A stretch of 64,000 nucleotides of DNA from Diplodia intermedia (taxonomy: Eukaryota; Ascomycota; Dothideomycetes; Botryosphaeriales; Botryosphaeriaceae), in assembly GCA_021495925.1 (NCBI GenBank), contig JAKEKT010000091.1:90176-154175 (forward strand), given 5' to 3'. The position numbers and the translations under genes were made by a program. The notes below the pieces were generated by a model. It made no database searches and was not told the origin of the DNA. It saw only the letters and a program-made list of their open reading frames with translations. Of this stretch, positions 22,550-32,665 are shown piece after piece (the stretch's first letter is position 1; each line of letters starts with the position of its first letter).

Positions 22550-23878
22550 TCATTGGGTATATTTCTCCAACAACACTCCCCTTTCCATCGCCATCATCCG
22601 CCTCTTCTGCAGCAGCCGAACTTGCACACCCACCAAGTTAACGCCGTAATCCGGCTCCAGATACAGCACCCCATCATCCGGTTCCGTCTCCCGCGTCGGG
22701 ATGCCGAGCAGCGCGTACACGCGATCGCGCGGATCGCTCGCGACGAACGACAGCGCGACCGTCTTCGCGTGCAGCTCCTCGAACGTCATGCGTTCCTCGC
22801 CGTCGCCGTCGCCACTACTCAGCATCGTCGTCATCAAAGGGATCCTGCGGCCGCTCCGCCGCTGCTCCGCCTGCCACAGGCTCCCCATGAGGTGCGCGTG
22901 CAGCGCGCCCGGCAGCCGGTGCAGCGGCAGCCGGTGCTTGAGCGCGACGATGCGGTCGGTGGCGCGCGCGACGTGGGACCACGCGATGCGCGCGCCGGTG
23001 CCGGAGGAGGAGGAGGAGGAGGAGGAGGAGGGGGAAAGCCCCCAGTGCAGCGCCGTCGAGGCCGACGACAGGGCGATTTCCTGTATCACCCAGACGCGGC
23101 GGAACCAGGGCAGCGCGTAGAAGGGCGCCAGCGCGGCCCAGCGGTCGGCGACGAGGGCGGACGCGCGTCTGCGCTCTCCGTTGGCGGTTCCGCTGGAAAT
23201 CGAGGACGGGGGCGGGCTGTCGTCGGGGTCGTCGGTGCGACGCGAGGAGGAGGACGTGGCGATGATGGCCGGGGAGGAGGATTGCTCGTCGTCGTCGTCG
23301 TCGTCGTCGTCGTCCCATGCCGCGGGTGGCTCGCCCGCCGCCCGCGTCTGGTTTGCCAGCGCGCAGAGGGCGTCGAACGCGGCTCGGGGCTGCCGCTCGT
23401 CTCCGCAGGCTGGTCGACCCAGCCAGACGAGCACGCGCGCCGCGCGCTTGTAGATCATGCGCATCAGCCGGACCTGGTGGCCCTTCTCGCGGTCGTCGGC
23501 TTGGTTGATGCAGATGCCGTCGGCCCAGACGACGCGGCCGTCGGTCGGCGAGCGGAAGCGCCTGAGCGCGTCGGCGAGGTTGCGGGTGATGCTGATGGTG
23601 GTGTCATTGCATCGGACGGGCTCGCGGAGGTCCGGGCAGCCCCATACGTAGGATATTGCTTCGTACGAGGGCGGTGCGGAAGAAGGGTCTAGGCTGGATG
23701 GGAACAGATGGCAGTGGATTGGTTCTGCCAGCGTTCCGGGTTGTATTTCCAGAAGACGGATGGTGTTTGAATGTGGCGGAAGCGGTTGATAAAGATCGCT
23801 GCTTGGAGGCGTGGTTGGATTGCCATTGGGCGAGGGAAAGCTGGTTGAAGATGGGTCAAGGGCTACCGGAGCGGCCAT
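22550..23878 (-). CDS. short HET-domain protein, probably C-terminally truncated
   Basis: A single exon of 442 aa. The heterokaryon-incompatibility (HET) domain is clear: PSYEAISYVWG near residue 70, then ITRNLADALRRFRS, VVWADGICINQ near residue 120 and a predicted helix ending in RAARVLVWLGR. HET proteins can trigger programmed cell death after fusion of incompatible hyphae, and many copies have no known role. The usual RDRVYALLGI element is present near residue 390, but the frame ends about 50 residues later. Family members commonly continue for another 200 or more residues, so a C-terminal loss is likely. Two low-complexity runs, nine Asp and nine Ser, come from trinucleotide arrays. It may be functional, truncated or a decaying copy. 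Confidence 0.8.
   Translation of the reverse strand: MAAPVALDPSSTSFPSPNGNPTTPPSSDLYQPLPPHSNTIRLLEIQPGTLAEPIHCHLFPSSLDPSSAPPSYEAISYVWGCPDLREPVRCNDTTISITRNLADALRRFRSPTDGRVVWADGICINQADDREKGHQVRLMRMIYKRAARVLVWLGRPACGDERQPRAAFDALCALANQTRAAGEPPAAWDDDDDDDDDEQSSSPAIIATSSSSRRTDDPDDSPPPSSISSGTANGERRRASALVADRWAALAPFYALPWFRRVWVIQEIALSSASTALHWGLSPSSSSSSSSSGTGARIAWSHVARATDRIVALKHRLPLHRLPGALHAHLMGSLWQAEQRRSGRRIPLMTTMLSSGDGDGEERMTFEELHAKTVALSFVASDPRDRVYALLGIPTRETEPDDGVLYLEPDYGVNLVGVQVRLLQKRRMMAMERGVLLEKYTQ
23003..23030. repeat. (GGA)9 microsatellite in HET gene
   Basis: Nine uninterrupted GGA triplets on plus read as TCC codons on minus and encode a nine-serine run in the HET protein. The tract is pure, so it is a candidate for length variation between strains. 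Confidence 0.85.
23288..23314. repeat. (GTC)9 microsatellite in HET gene
   Basis: Nine pure GTC triplets on plus read as GAC on minus and encode nine consecutive aspartates in the variable region after the first HET motifs. Like the GGA array in the same gene, it would change protein length without breaking frame. Confidence 0.85.
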
Positions 23879-24677
23879 CGGGGCATTTTTGGTCGCACAG
23901 ATCTGCTCTGCACGATGTGCGGAGCGATTGTCGAGCTCTGTCCTTGAGTGGCGGTGAAGTGATGATGTGGTGGACGCGGAAGTTGGATTCGTGGCGCAGC
24001 GATGCGGGGATCAAAGGCTTTGTCCGAGCTTGCCGTGTGGTCCGAAACCCACGCCCAAGCACGCAACCGTGTACTGGAACAGTCTACCGCATACGGTAAT
24101 TGGCGATGCGCGTACAATCCAGACTCGAACAGACAAGCCCTGGGCATTCACTTCGCTCCCGAATATCGCTCATCCATCCTTTGCAACGTCTAACAGCCCA
24201 ATCAGTCATTGTGCCCTTAATTGTAATAAGTTGCACGTTCTCTTATTTAGAAAATGAGGCTCTCCGCTAGACCTTAGTGATTGCTGCAATATTGAGGTTG
24301 CTGGCCTGAGATGACAGGGTAGAAACTGAGGCAGATGGGCCGGGCAAAGAGAAGCGGTAATGCTTACAACACTGACAAGATGAACGAGTAAAATGAAGGC
24401 AAGTTGACTAGATCCCTATGCAATGTTTTTTGGTCTTTTTGTCCTTTGCTATCTGTCTTCCCCATACTGGTTATCCAGCAAATCGACACCCTTTTTCGGC
24501 CGAGCAAACCAATCGCCTGTGCTTTCTCCAGCCTAGCTAGTCTTGAGTATTGCTACCGACCATGAGATAATAAGAAAAAAAAAAGGTGAAAAGGGGATGC
24601 CCTAGTATACAGCACATATCATGTTGATAGTGCAGCCCCGACGCGCCGCCTTGCCAACCACGCAACGCTTCATCACC
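23879..24677. other. intergenic, HET promoter and CBP80 3' side
   Basis: About 800 bp between two minus-strand genes. The left part should carry the HET gene promoter and the right part the CBP80 3' UTR. There is a poly-A run near 24574. Short open frames are present, and none is recognisable. Confidence 0.5.
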
Positions 24678-27376
24678 TCATGGAGCAGCCTCCTCCACAG
24701 CCATCAAATCACTCGTGCCATTTGCATCTTCCGCATCAGCCTCCGCCTCAGCCGCCGCGGTCTCAGCAGCCGCCGCCTCGGCCTCCGCAGCCGCCTTTTC
24801 CGCCGCAACCCTTTCCTCCTCCATGGCCGCATGCAGCGCGGCGACCTTGGCCTCGACGATGGCCTCGCCGACAATGGCCTCTTCGACCGCCGCCTTCCGC
24901 CTGAAGACGCGGGACCAGCGCTCGCCCCAAGCCTTGATCAACTTGCCCTGCTCCTCGTCCATGCCCTTGCTGCCGTCCGCCTCGATGAAGCCGTCGGCGG
25001 CGCCCTGAGACACGCCGGTTGTGACGTCGTCGATGACCTGGAAGAGTTGTCTCATGGCGTCGCGCTCCTTGGTTAGCGTGTCGTCCAGCAGCTGCAACTG
25101 CTCCTCCGGCAAGCCCTTCTGGAGCCTGGCGGACACGATTTGACGAACGCGGTTGGTGACCTTGCCGACGGTACCAGCAACCATCTCGAAGATCCAGCTC
25201 TCAGACAGCGTGCCACCCGCGCCGAGACGATCGCCAAGCGCCCACTGCACGACGCCCATGGGCGAGAGGATAGTGTAGTTGAGCAGCTTGTCTACGATGT
25301 TAACGGCAATGCCGGGTTGGTCCTTCCAATACTCGGCGACGCTCGTGATGATCTGTCTGCGAGCAGTCTCTGAAGCTGGCCCAATTGCAAGAAGGCGTTC
25401 CTTGCAGCGCTCAATACAAGACAGGACGTGTGAGAGCGACTTTGATCCGATGTAGCAGATGCAGGTGACGTAGGCATCAGTGGAAGGAATGAGCACGTCC
25501 GCAACGTTGTGCTCTGCAGCCTGCTGGTGAATCCTGTTGATGACCTCCTGGATCTCGTCTTCGGCAGCCTTCTTCTTGAGCAGGGCCAAAAGTTCACGGC
25601 CCTCAGGAGCGTAAGGAGTCTGGTCGGACTCGTACTTGAAGTCCGGAGTATCCTTCTCCTTGGCCTCAGAAATTAGATTAGGCCACTCTGAGGGCAGGGT
25701 CTCCCTGATGCGCTTGGCAAAACTCAGGCGAATCTCCTTGTCCAAAGCTCCAATAATGAAAGCTTTGCGCGGGTGAACGTTGGGCATATCAGCCTCGTCG
25801 GACCACTCGACCCACTTCCAGCGGAAGTCGAAGTTGCTCAGGTGGTGAGCAAACCATTCCATGAAGCGGTAGGCAAGCTCCATATCCATGACATCAACAT
25901 GGCGGAACAAGAAGCGAATGGCACGACCGAGACTGGGGGCAATGGCTCCAGGAGCCAGCTTGCATGCTTCGGTGATGATGGCGTGGTAGTAAACGAGCTT
26001 GTGCTCAGGTGTGGGGAGCGTGAACATCTGCGAGAATACCGCGTCGACTGCGACATCCTCGGGCTTCCAGGCGGTGTCCTCGTCGGTTTCCTTGAGTCTG
26101 TCGAAGGGAGTGCCGCGTTTGACGAAGGTCCCGGGGGCCCAATAGCAGTCAATCTCGATCAAGAATTTGGCCACGGCTACACGATTGTAGTCGAGAATGT
26201 TGATAGTGTCAACGAGCGAGTCGCGGAGCAGTGACGCCGCGATGTCAGCGGTCTTGGGAACAGTCTCAACGTCCTGGTCGGCGTACAAGGAAAAGTACGA
26301 CTCGGGAAACAGAGGCCGCGGTCCGGGATTGACGGGTGAGGGAACGGTGATGGCCGGGAACTCGCACTTAGTAGGCTCCTTGCTATCCTCTTCGGAGCCA
26401 TTCTCCCTCTTGGCAGGCTTGTAAGGCTTGGGAATGAACGCAAGCTTCCAGCCATTCTCGGCCTCGTTCTGGAGCTGCTTCTGCAGAGAGCCAATGATAC
26501 TCTGGTATCCGAACGGCCTCTCGTCGGTGTTTCCTGCAACGCCCGGGAATTGCTCGACCATTGCCTCCAAAACATGCGAGGCGGACGCAACGATTCCCGT
26601 CTTCTCGAGAATAGCCGTCGCGCTCTCCTGAACGCCGGGAGCACCAGTAGAAATGACGTAGGGAATAGTGAGAAGGATGATCTTGACGAGCTCAAGTCCA
26701 ACGGTCTGCGAAAGACATTAGCAATTGTACCAAGGCTCTGGGCATTCTCGACTACTCACATCCTCAGAGGAAGCAGCTTGCAAGTCCACGGCCCTGCTAA
26801 AGAGCTCATCCAAGATAGACAGAACGCCCTCGCCCTCGAACAAGCCTTGAAGGCACGCTAGGAAGCGTAGTAGAAGCTTGAACGTCCTCCAATTGCCCGC
26901 CTCCAGATTCTCCTGCGTGATTCTCTGGGCCTCGCTGAGGATTTCCTTGACGAGCTCGGGCTTCGTATCGTTGATGTAGAGAACGACGGCGGCAGAGAAG
27001 GGGATCTTGAAAGGCTGCTCCGTGACGAGCTGGAGCAGCAGGTGGAGGAAGCTTGCCTTGGCCTCCTCGTCTTCGTAATTGTCCGAAGCAAGGCGAGCAA
27101 TATCGCGCGCGTCATCCTCAGCGTCCCTGGCGGGAGATTCGGCAATGGTCAGCAGCTGCCTGCGTAGCTTGCCAACGATGGGCTCCTCCATGCGGCGGCG
27201 CGTAGGCCTGCGGTCGTCGCGGCGGTCGTCGCCTTCGTCATCTGCGCACGATTGGGGTCAGTCTCGGTGCAGGAACAGGCGAAAAGGGGCATGTCCGTAC
27301 CATTGTACCTGCGCTTGCGCTTGTTGCCGCGGTCGTAGAAGCGGCCAGACGGCCGCGGCGACGGGCCGTCAGCCAT
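24678..27376 (-). CDS. CBC1: nuclear cap-binding complex large subunit CBP80
   Basis: Three exons: 27376-27301, 27241-26760 and 26705-24678, giving 861 aa, the same length class as yeast Cbc1/Sto1. With CBP20 it binds the 7-methylguanosine cap of nuclear transcripts and supports splicing, export and decay. The basic N terminus (GNKRKRRYNDDEGDDRRDDR) looks like a nuclear localisation signal. An MIF4G-like domain follows, starting at EEPIVGKLRRQLLTIAES and including FKLLLRFLACLQGLFEGEGV. Two further helical domains run to about residue 740, with TLPTPEHKLVYYHAIITEACK and SPMGVVQWAL as family-typical stretches. The last ~70 residues are an Ala/Glu-rich, probably coiled or disordered tail (AAEAEAAAAETAAAEAEAD). 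The start shown gives a conventional length, but the frame stays open upstream to an ATG at 27850; see the separate finding. Confidence 0.93.
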
Positions 27377-29226
27377 GTCGTCGTCTGCGTGGAGCTCGGT
27401 GTGGGCCCAGCGGGGACGGTGCGAGTCCGAGGATGACGGGGCGGGCCGGTAGAAGTCGCCGGCCTTGTCCCAGTCCTGGTAGACGGTGTAGTAGGCGGAT
27501 TTGGGAATACGGCGCGAATGTGCTTGCCAGGAATTGTTGCGGCGCCTGCGAGCTTCCAAGAGCTTGCGCGGGCCCACGGGCACACGCATCTCCCGAGAAA
27601 CAGCCGGCTGGCTTGGCGTGTTTGGCGTATTTGCTTTGGTCTCGCGCCTCACCCCGTCCAACACCATCGTCGACTCGAAGTGGGACGCAAGCTCCAATCG
27701 CTTTGGGCTTGCCCCGCCCATATCGTCTTCAACTTCACCATCTTCCAAGCCATCGTGGCCGTGCTGTTTGAACTCCAATGCTACCTCACGGATGTCTCGA
27801 TGGTACGTGGAGGCATCCTGGTAGGCAATACCTTCCATGGCGTTCACCATGGCTGAAGCAGAAGCGCTTGATGTTCGCAAGGCCAAGATGCTGGGTGCAA
27901 CAGAGTGATTGCTACTGTTGGTGCCGGTGCGGATGAAGAAGTGCTGTGCTCTGAAGAGCCATGCCCAATTTAAGCAACTCTTCACAAGCTCAACACCTCG
28001 TGCATGTGCATGTGCAGGCGCGGAGCACCTGCACCTAGCGCACTTGCTGCATGCAGGCTAAGCACCTGACTGGGAAAATGTGACATGCATCTGAATTGCC
28101 TAAGCATTATTGTGATTGTGTGTGTAGTCTGTATGCGCGCAGCGATGATGATGGGACCAGACATGGGCAACGATAATGATGACGGCGAAGATGGAAAACG
28201 GATCAAGCAACATCTTTAAGTCGAAGAGACAGTTCTTGAGTGAGCACACCAGCCCCGTGTCAAGCTGAACCCGCACCATTGCCGGCCCAGGAAAGCAAAG
28301 AATCCCCACCCTTGGTTGTTATGTGGCGTGAGCCAAATATGGCCCACGCGCAATGTCTTCCATAACCAAAGCAGCCATCGTCTCCAGCAGCAGCAATGAA
28401 ATCCAAGCCAACCATTTTTTTCAGCAGCCCTTTCTCCCGCGAAATAAGTAAAGCTTTGCCAAAGAAGCAGCCGATTTCCGAGTCTTTTGACGAGTGCATG
28501 AAAGGAGACAGCAAGAAAATATTTTTCACACCCACCGGTGGAGGAGAAGAGTTCGGAGGAATAGGCCGCTGCCGCTCTCACTTCGCTTTCAGAAAAATGG
28601 GGTAAGAAAAGGGAACAAGGAGAAGAAAAAATGTTGAAATCTACCACCATTGGTATTCCTCTCACCGATACAACACGTTGCAACCACGAAAACCCAGAGC
28701 CTGTCCCGCGCGTCCACATCCCGAGCCAAAGCTCACCGCGTATCCCAAATGACCCCAGGGAGAGCCCGAAGATGGAGACTGAACAACAGAAGCTGGAAAC
28801 CCGCCATTGGAAGTAAGGAGAAAGAAAGAAAGAAAGAAAGACGCTCATGCAGAAGCCTTGGCTCCAAGCTTCCCGGCTTTCATCAGAACCCTTCAATTTT
28901 GATTGCTGCGTACCCAGTTTCGAGAAGCGCCGTTAGGCAGAACAAGTGACATCTACGGAGCAACCAGAGCGCGGAGGACCGAGCAAATTAGACGTCTGCC
29001 CGAAGGAAACATGTTGTTATTCGTGGAAATTTTTTCCCGCTTCCGTCCATCCGGGTAACGGGCCGCGCGTGTACTCGAGTGCCCTCCATGTTTGTCGCTG
29101 GAAGGCAGCGGCCATCAACCCAATTCTTTGCCCTTTGAAACCAAGCCCGGGCCGAGAAAAAGAGATGCCGTGCCAGAGCAATGAAAGACATAACATGACT
29201 TCATGACGCGTATGCCCGGGGCTTCT
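27377..29226. other. CBP80 upstream region with in-frame extension; GSK3 3' side
   Basis: From 27377 to 27850 the CBP80 frame stays open without a stop and has an ATG at 27850; the translation looks protein-like and is discussed as a finding. From there to 29226 I see no gene. The region contains an (AAAG)n run at about 28820-28842 and AT-rich patches near 28400-28630. The GSK3 3' UTR should lie next to 29226. Confidence 0.5.
28820..28842. repeat. (AAAG)n microsatellite
   Basis: About five to six tandem AAAG units in the non-coding stretch between CBP80 and GSK3. It is a purine-only tract with no associated gene. Confidence 0.75.
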
Positions 29227-30819
29227 CTAGTCCAACCGAGCCATCATCTGGTCTTTCGTGAGCGGCTTGAAGTCGGGCGACTCCATGTCTAACCCCCGCG
29301 CGGCCAGTGTCGGGCGAATGTGCGCAGGCACAAGCTTGGAGTTGAGTTGAGGAGCAATCGAGAGTTCTTTCAATCGTCAGCGCCACTCCTTTCCGCACTT
29401 ACATTTGGGAGAAAGGGCATACCGTGGTGCGTGAATTCAAAGAGGTTCGGCAGCTCCTTTACAGCGCCGTTGGGGTGACGAGAATCCGGGAACCTGGTGT
29501 TAGGGTCTCTGAGCTCATCAAAGAAGGGGTGAACCATTGCCTCGATTGCAGAAAGCCTCTGAGTGGGCGTGTACTCGAGGAGCTTGGAGATCAGGTCAAT
29601 CGCGTTCGGATCAGCCTTGCGGAAAACCTGGTGATCCTGAGTGTCAGAATGTGGCAATATAACACCAAATTGGTCGCCCAAGTTTTTCATACCTTGTTGA
29701 ACGGGTGCGGCTTGATCTGGGGGAACTTGTGTTCCATGTAGTTCGGGTTCATGGTGCGAATCTGATCCCTGGTCGGCGTTCCCAAGACCTTAATGATCTC
29801 AACAAGCTGGTCGATACCCGACTCGCCGGGGAACAACGGCTGGCCGAGCATCAGCTCTGCCATCACGCATCCAGTAGACCACACATCTATAGGGGTGGCG
29901 TCGTATTAGGTAAGCAAGTCACGCGAACAAGAGAAGCGACCGAAATTGCGATGACGTACCGATCTTCGTCGTGTAGTTGGTCGCCCCGAAAATCAGCTCC
30001 GGCGCTCTGTAGTAACGCGAGCAGATGTAGGAGACGTTGGGCTCGTTCTCGACGAGGATCTTTGCGCTGCCGAAATCGCAGAGCTTCAGAATGCCGGTGT
30101 TGGGGTCGAGCAGGAGGTTCTGGGGCTTGATGTCTCGGTGGCAGATGCCCTGTGAGTGGATGTAGGCAAGAGAGCGGAAGAGCTGGTAGATGTAGAGCTT
30201 GACTTCAAGAATAGGCATGACGGTCTTCAGCTTGTTGAAATATCTCGATGCGCGATAAACGGTCTCCGGGACGTATTCGAGCACGAGATTGAGGTAGACT
30301 TCATCCTTCTGCGGGCGATTGTCAGCCGAGTCGCTTACCGGGAGGGGGCAATGTCAATGCGGCGTCAGCGTACCCGTTCGCCATTGTTGTAGAAGAAAGC
30401 CTTCAGCTCGACGATGTTGGGGTGGCGCACGATGCGCATGATCTGCAGCTCACGGTTCTGTCATGCGTCACGAGTCAATGGGCACGTCCATCGCACAGGG
30501 AGAGGGAGAGGGGATCATCTCGGCGGGCGCACCTTGAACCGCTTGTCCTGCAAGACCCGCTTGATGGCGGCGTCCTCGCCGCTGGGCGAGAGCTTGGTCT
30601 GAAAGACGACGCCGAACGAGCCATTGCCGACGATCTTGCACTGCGTGTAGGCCAGGTCCTTGTACTCGCCGGTCAAGCCGTCCTGGACCTTCTCCCGGAT
30701 GACCTCTGGGAGCAACGTCAGCCAGCATGCACAACACACAACACGGACTGGTGGGCGGGCATTGCGTCCTTACCACCCATGCGTAGGCTCGAGAAAGCCG
30801 ATGGCCGGTTTTGCGACAT
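29227..30819 (-). CDS. gsk3: glycogen synthase kinase-3 (GSK3/shaggy) family kinase
   Basis: Seven exons: 30819-30774, 30705-30533, 30457-30374, 30308-29960, 29886-29693, 29627-29423 and 29366-29227, giving 396 aa. Glycine-loop GNGSFGVVFQ, catalytic lysine AAIKRV, HRDIKPQN and DFGSAK are intact. The activation loop SYICSRYYRAPELIFG carries the Tyr that GSK3 kinases autophosphorylate. The C-terminal ELSIAPQLNSKLVP and KDQMMARLD are typical of fungal GSK3 (S. pombe Skp1, yeast Mck1/Rim11). The kinase phosphorylates primed Ser/Thr substrates in stress, development and metabolism pathways. The last intron uses donor GTATGC at 29422; a stronger-looking GTAAGT lies 20 nt further in but would break the frame and leave a 36-nt intron. 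The upstream intergenic region is long (1.8 kb). Confidence 0.95.
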
Positions 30820-32665
30820 TGCGGCGTGCTCAGCCGAGTGCTAGGGTCAGAATGGGGGAATTGCTATCGCGAGAAGGGCGGGCTGGTGGAGAGGAGCCGG
30901 CGGGAGAGTGGCTTGGGCTTGACGACGAGGTCCGTCGTGGGCAGCGGGCGCTCTCTCGGGCGGAGCGTCGGGTGGTGGGCGGCGCGGGTGTACCTCGAGG
31001 CGTCGCAGCTGTTGGCGATGGTGCTTCGTTGGGGCAGCGGCGCGGGCGGCGGAGGAGGAGGGCGGGTGGTGGTGGTGGGCGTGGGCTCCGTCGATTGGCG
31101 ACGCTGCGTGAGCGGGACGGGCAGCTTGGAGCGGGCTCGCAATGCAGCGCGCGGGTTTCGCAGGGTGGGTGTGGATGGGGTGCGGCGCGGTGGGAGGGCG
31201 AGAGTTGAGGAGCTTGCGGGCGGGGGGCTCGTGGTTTCGGAGGGAATGACAAGCGGAGGTGATGATGCTGCGGCCCCGTCTGGAGAGAGAGTGGCCGCCG
31301 CGCTAAAGGTAGAGAGGCCTCTGCGGGTCACAAGGCGCGTGAATCAGGTTAAGCGTCCCTGGAGGCCCGGCGCAGCGCTCGAGGGGCGTCGGAGGGGTCT
31401 AGGAGGGGCACGACGAGAACGCGAGGAGCGTGAGGGCTTTTGCAGAGGGAGAATGATGCAGCAGGGCTGGGGAATGGATGGCAGAGGTTGCGGTGCGTGT
31501 TCGTTCGACGCAACCGCCCAGTGCGTCGGCGGGCTCTGGGACATCACGTGCAGCGTCAGTCGGGCAGCGGCAGGCACGACGGGACCAGCCCAGCAGCAGG
31601 CATGCTCTCCCGCCGCCGCGGGTCTAGGGTGCGTCTAGGGCCCGGCGCAGCGTCGCGAGCCATGGTGTTTGGCGCCTTTCGGCCAGAGGCAGTGGCCGCA
31701 GCGCCTGCTGCTGCTCAGGCCCGGCGGAGGATCGCCTCTGGCGGAGGAGGGGGGACGCAGAGGGCCCTCAGCCAGTGGCCAGTCCGCCGGCCAGGGGCAC
31801 GCTGACTCCGCGCCGTTTGAGGCGCCTGGTAGGCTACAGCGCGAGGTGTGCTCGTGACTGCTGGCTCCATGCGCTCGCTCGCTCTGCCATTGCAATGGCC
31901 AGCCCCGCGCTGGGCTCATGACTATGCGCCACTCGCGTTTCTAGCCAGCACCCAGCAGCCCTCGCCGCCGCCGCCGCCATCGAGCTCTCAGCCGCAGCCC
32001 GCGATCCATCCCACCCAGCAAGCTCAGGCTCAGGCCCAGCGCCGCACCGCACCGCACCGCACCCGCCCGCCAGAGCGCGTCCGAGCGCCGGGTCGCAAAA
32101 ATAGCCCGCGCGCGGCGAGCGCTGCTCTGCTAGCCAAGCAAGTACCCGGCACAACGTGGCCTGGACTAGTCAATAGAGTTCGGACACAAGCCGTTCAGGG
32201 CTCCACATCGGGCGCGGGCTGCATGGCTGATGATGATGGCCCTGCCGTCTCGACACCTCTGACCAAGCTGCAAGCACGTGCGCCAGGCCTGCCCGCCCCA
32301 GCACGCGAGCCGGCGATCTCCCTCACGAGCGCATTGCCGTTAGGGGAAGCGGCTCTGGCATGGCGTGAACTCCTCTCGCGAGACCTCACCTGCGCCCTAA
32401 ATAAGTACTCCCGGGATCTCCAGGCCGCGGTGGATCTCGCGCCTCAATTGGTCATCAATTAATCAATGCTCTATGCCTGCGCAACGTAATAAACACGCAC
32501 GCCGCCTCCACATACAGACACCACGTGCGGCGTTGCTTCTAGCTGCCAACAAGTCAGTCCGCCCGCGGCCAGCTCGCTGCGCCAACGGAGCCAGCAGCGG
32601 CAAGTACAGTACACATTACCCCGTTCGATCGTTATTCGGCAGCCCTCGCCATCGTGTGGCGCGCG
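30820..32665. other. 1.8 kb GC-rich region upstream of GSK3
   Basis: This should hold the GSK3 promoter and 5' UTR and the 3' UTR of the SUN-domain gene. Open frames of 100-275 codons occur on both strands, but their translations are Gly/Arg/Ala or Pro/Ser strings with no domain. A short CCGCA pentanucleotide run lies at about 32042-32062. I call no gene. Confidence 0.5.

Noticed and set aside
22815..23318. Arg/Pro-rich minus-strand frame overlapping the HET gene
   Set aside because: A shadow frame created by the trinucleotide arrays and GC-rich coding sequence of the HET gene.
30811..31638. 275-codon plus-strand frame opposite the GSK3 upstream region
   Set aside because: Gly/Arg-rich without domains; it begins inside the GSK3 first exon on the other strand and is explained by high GC.
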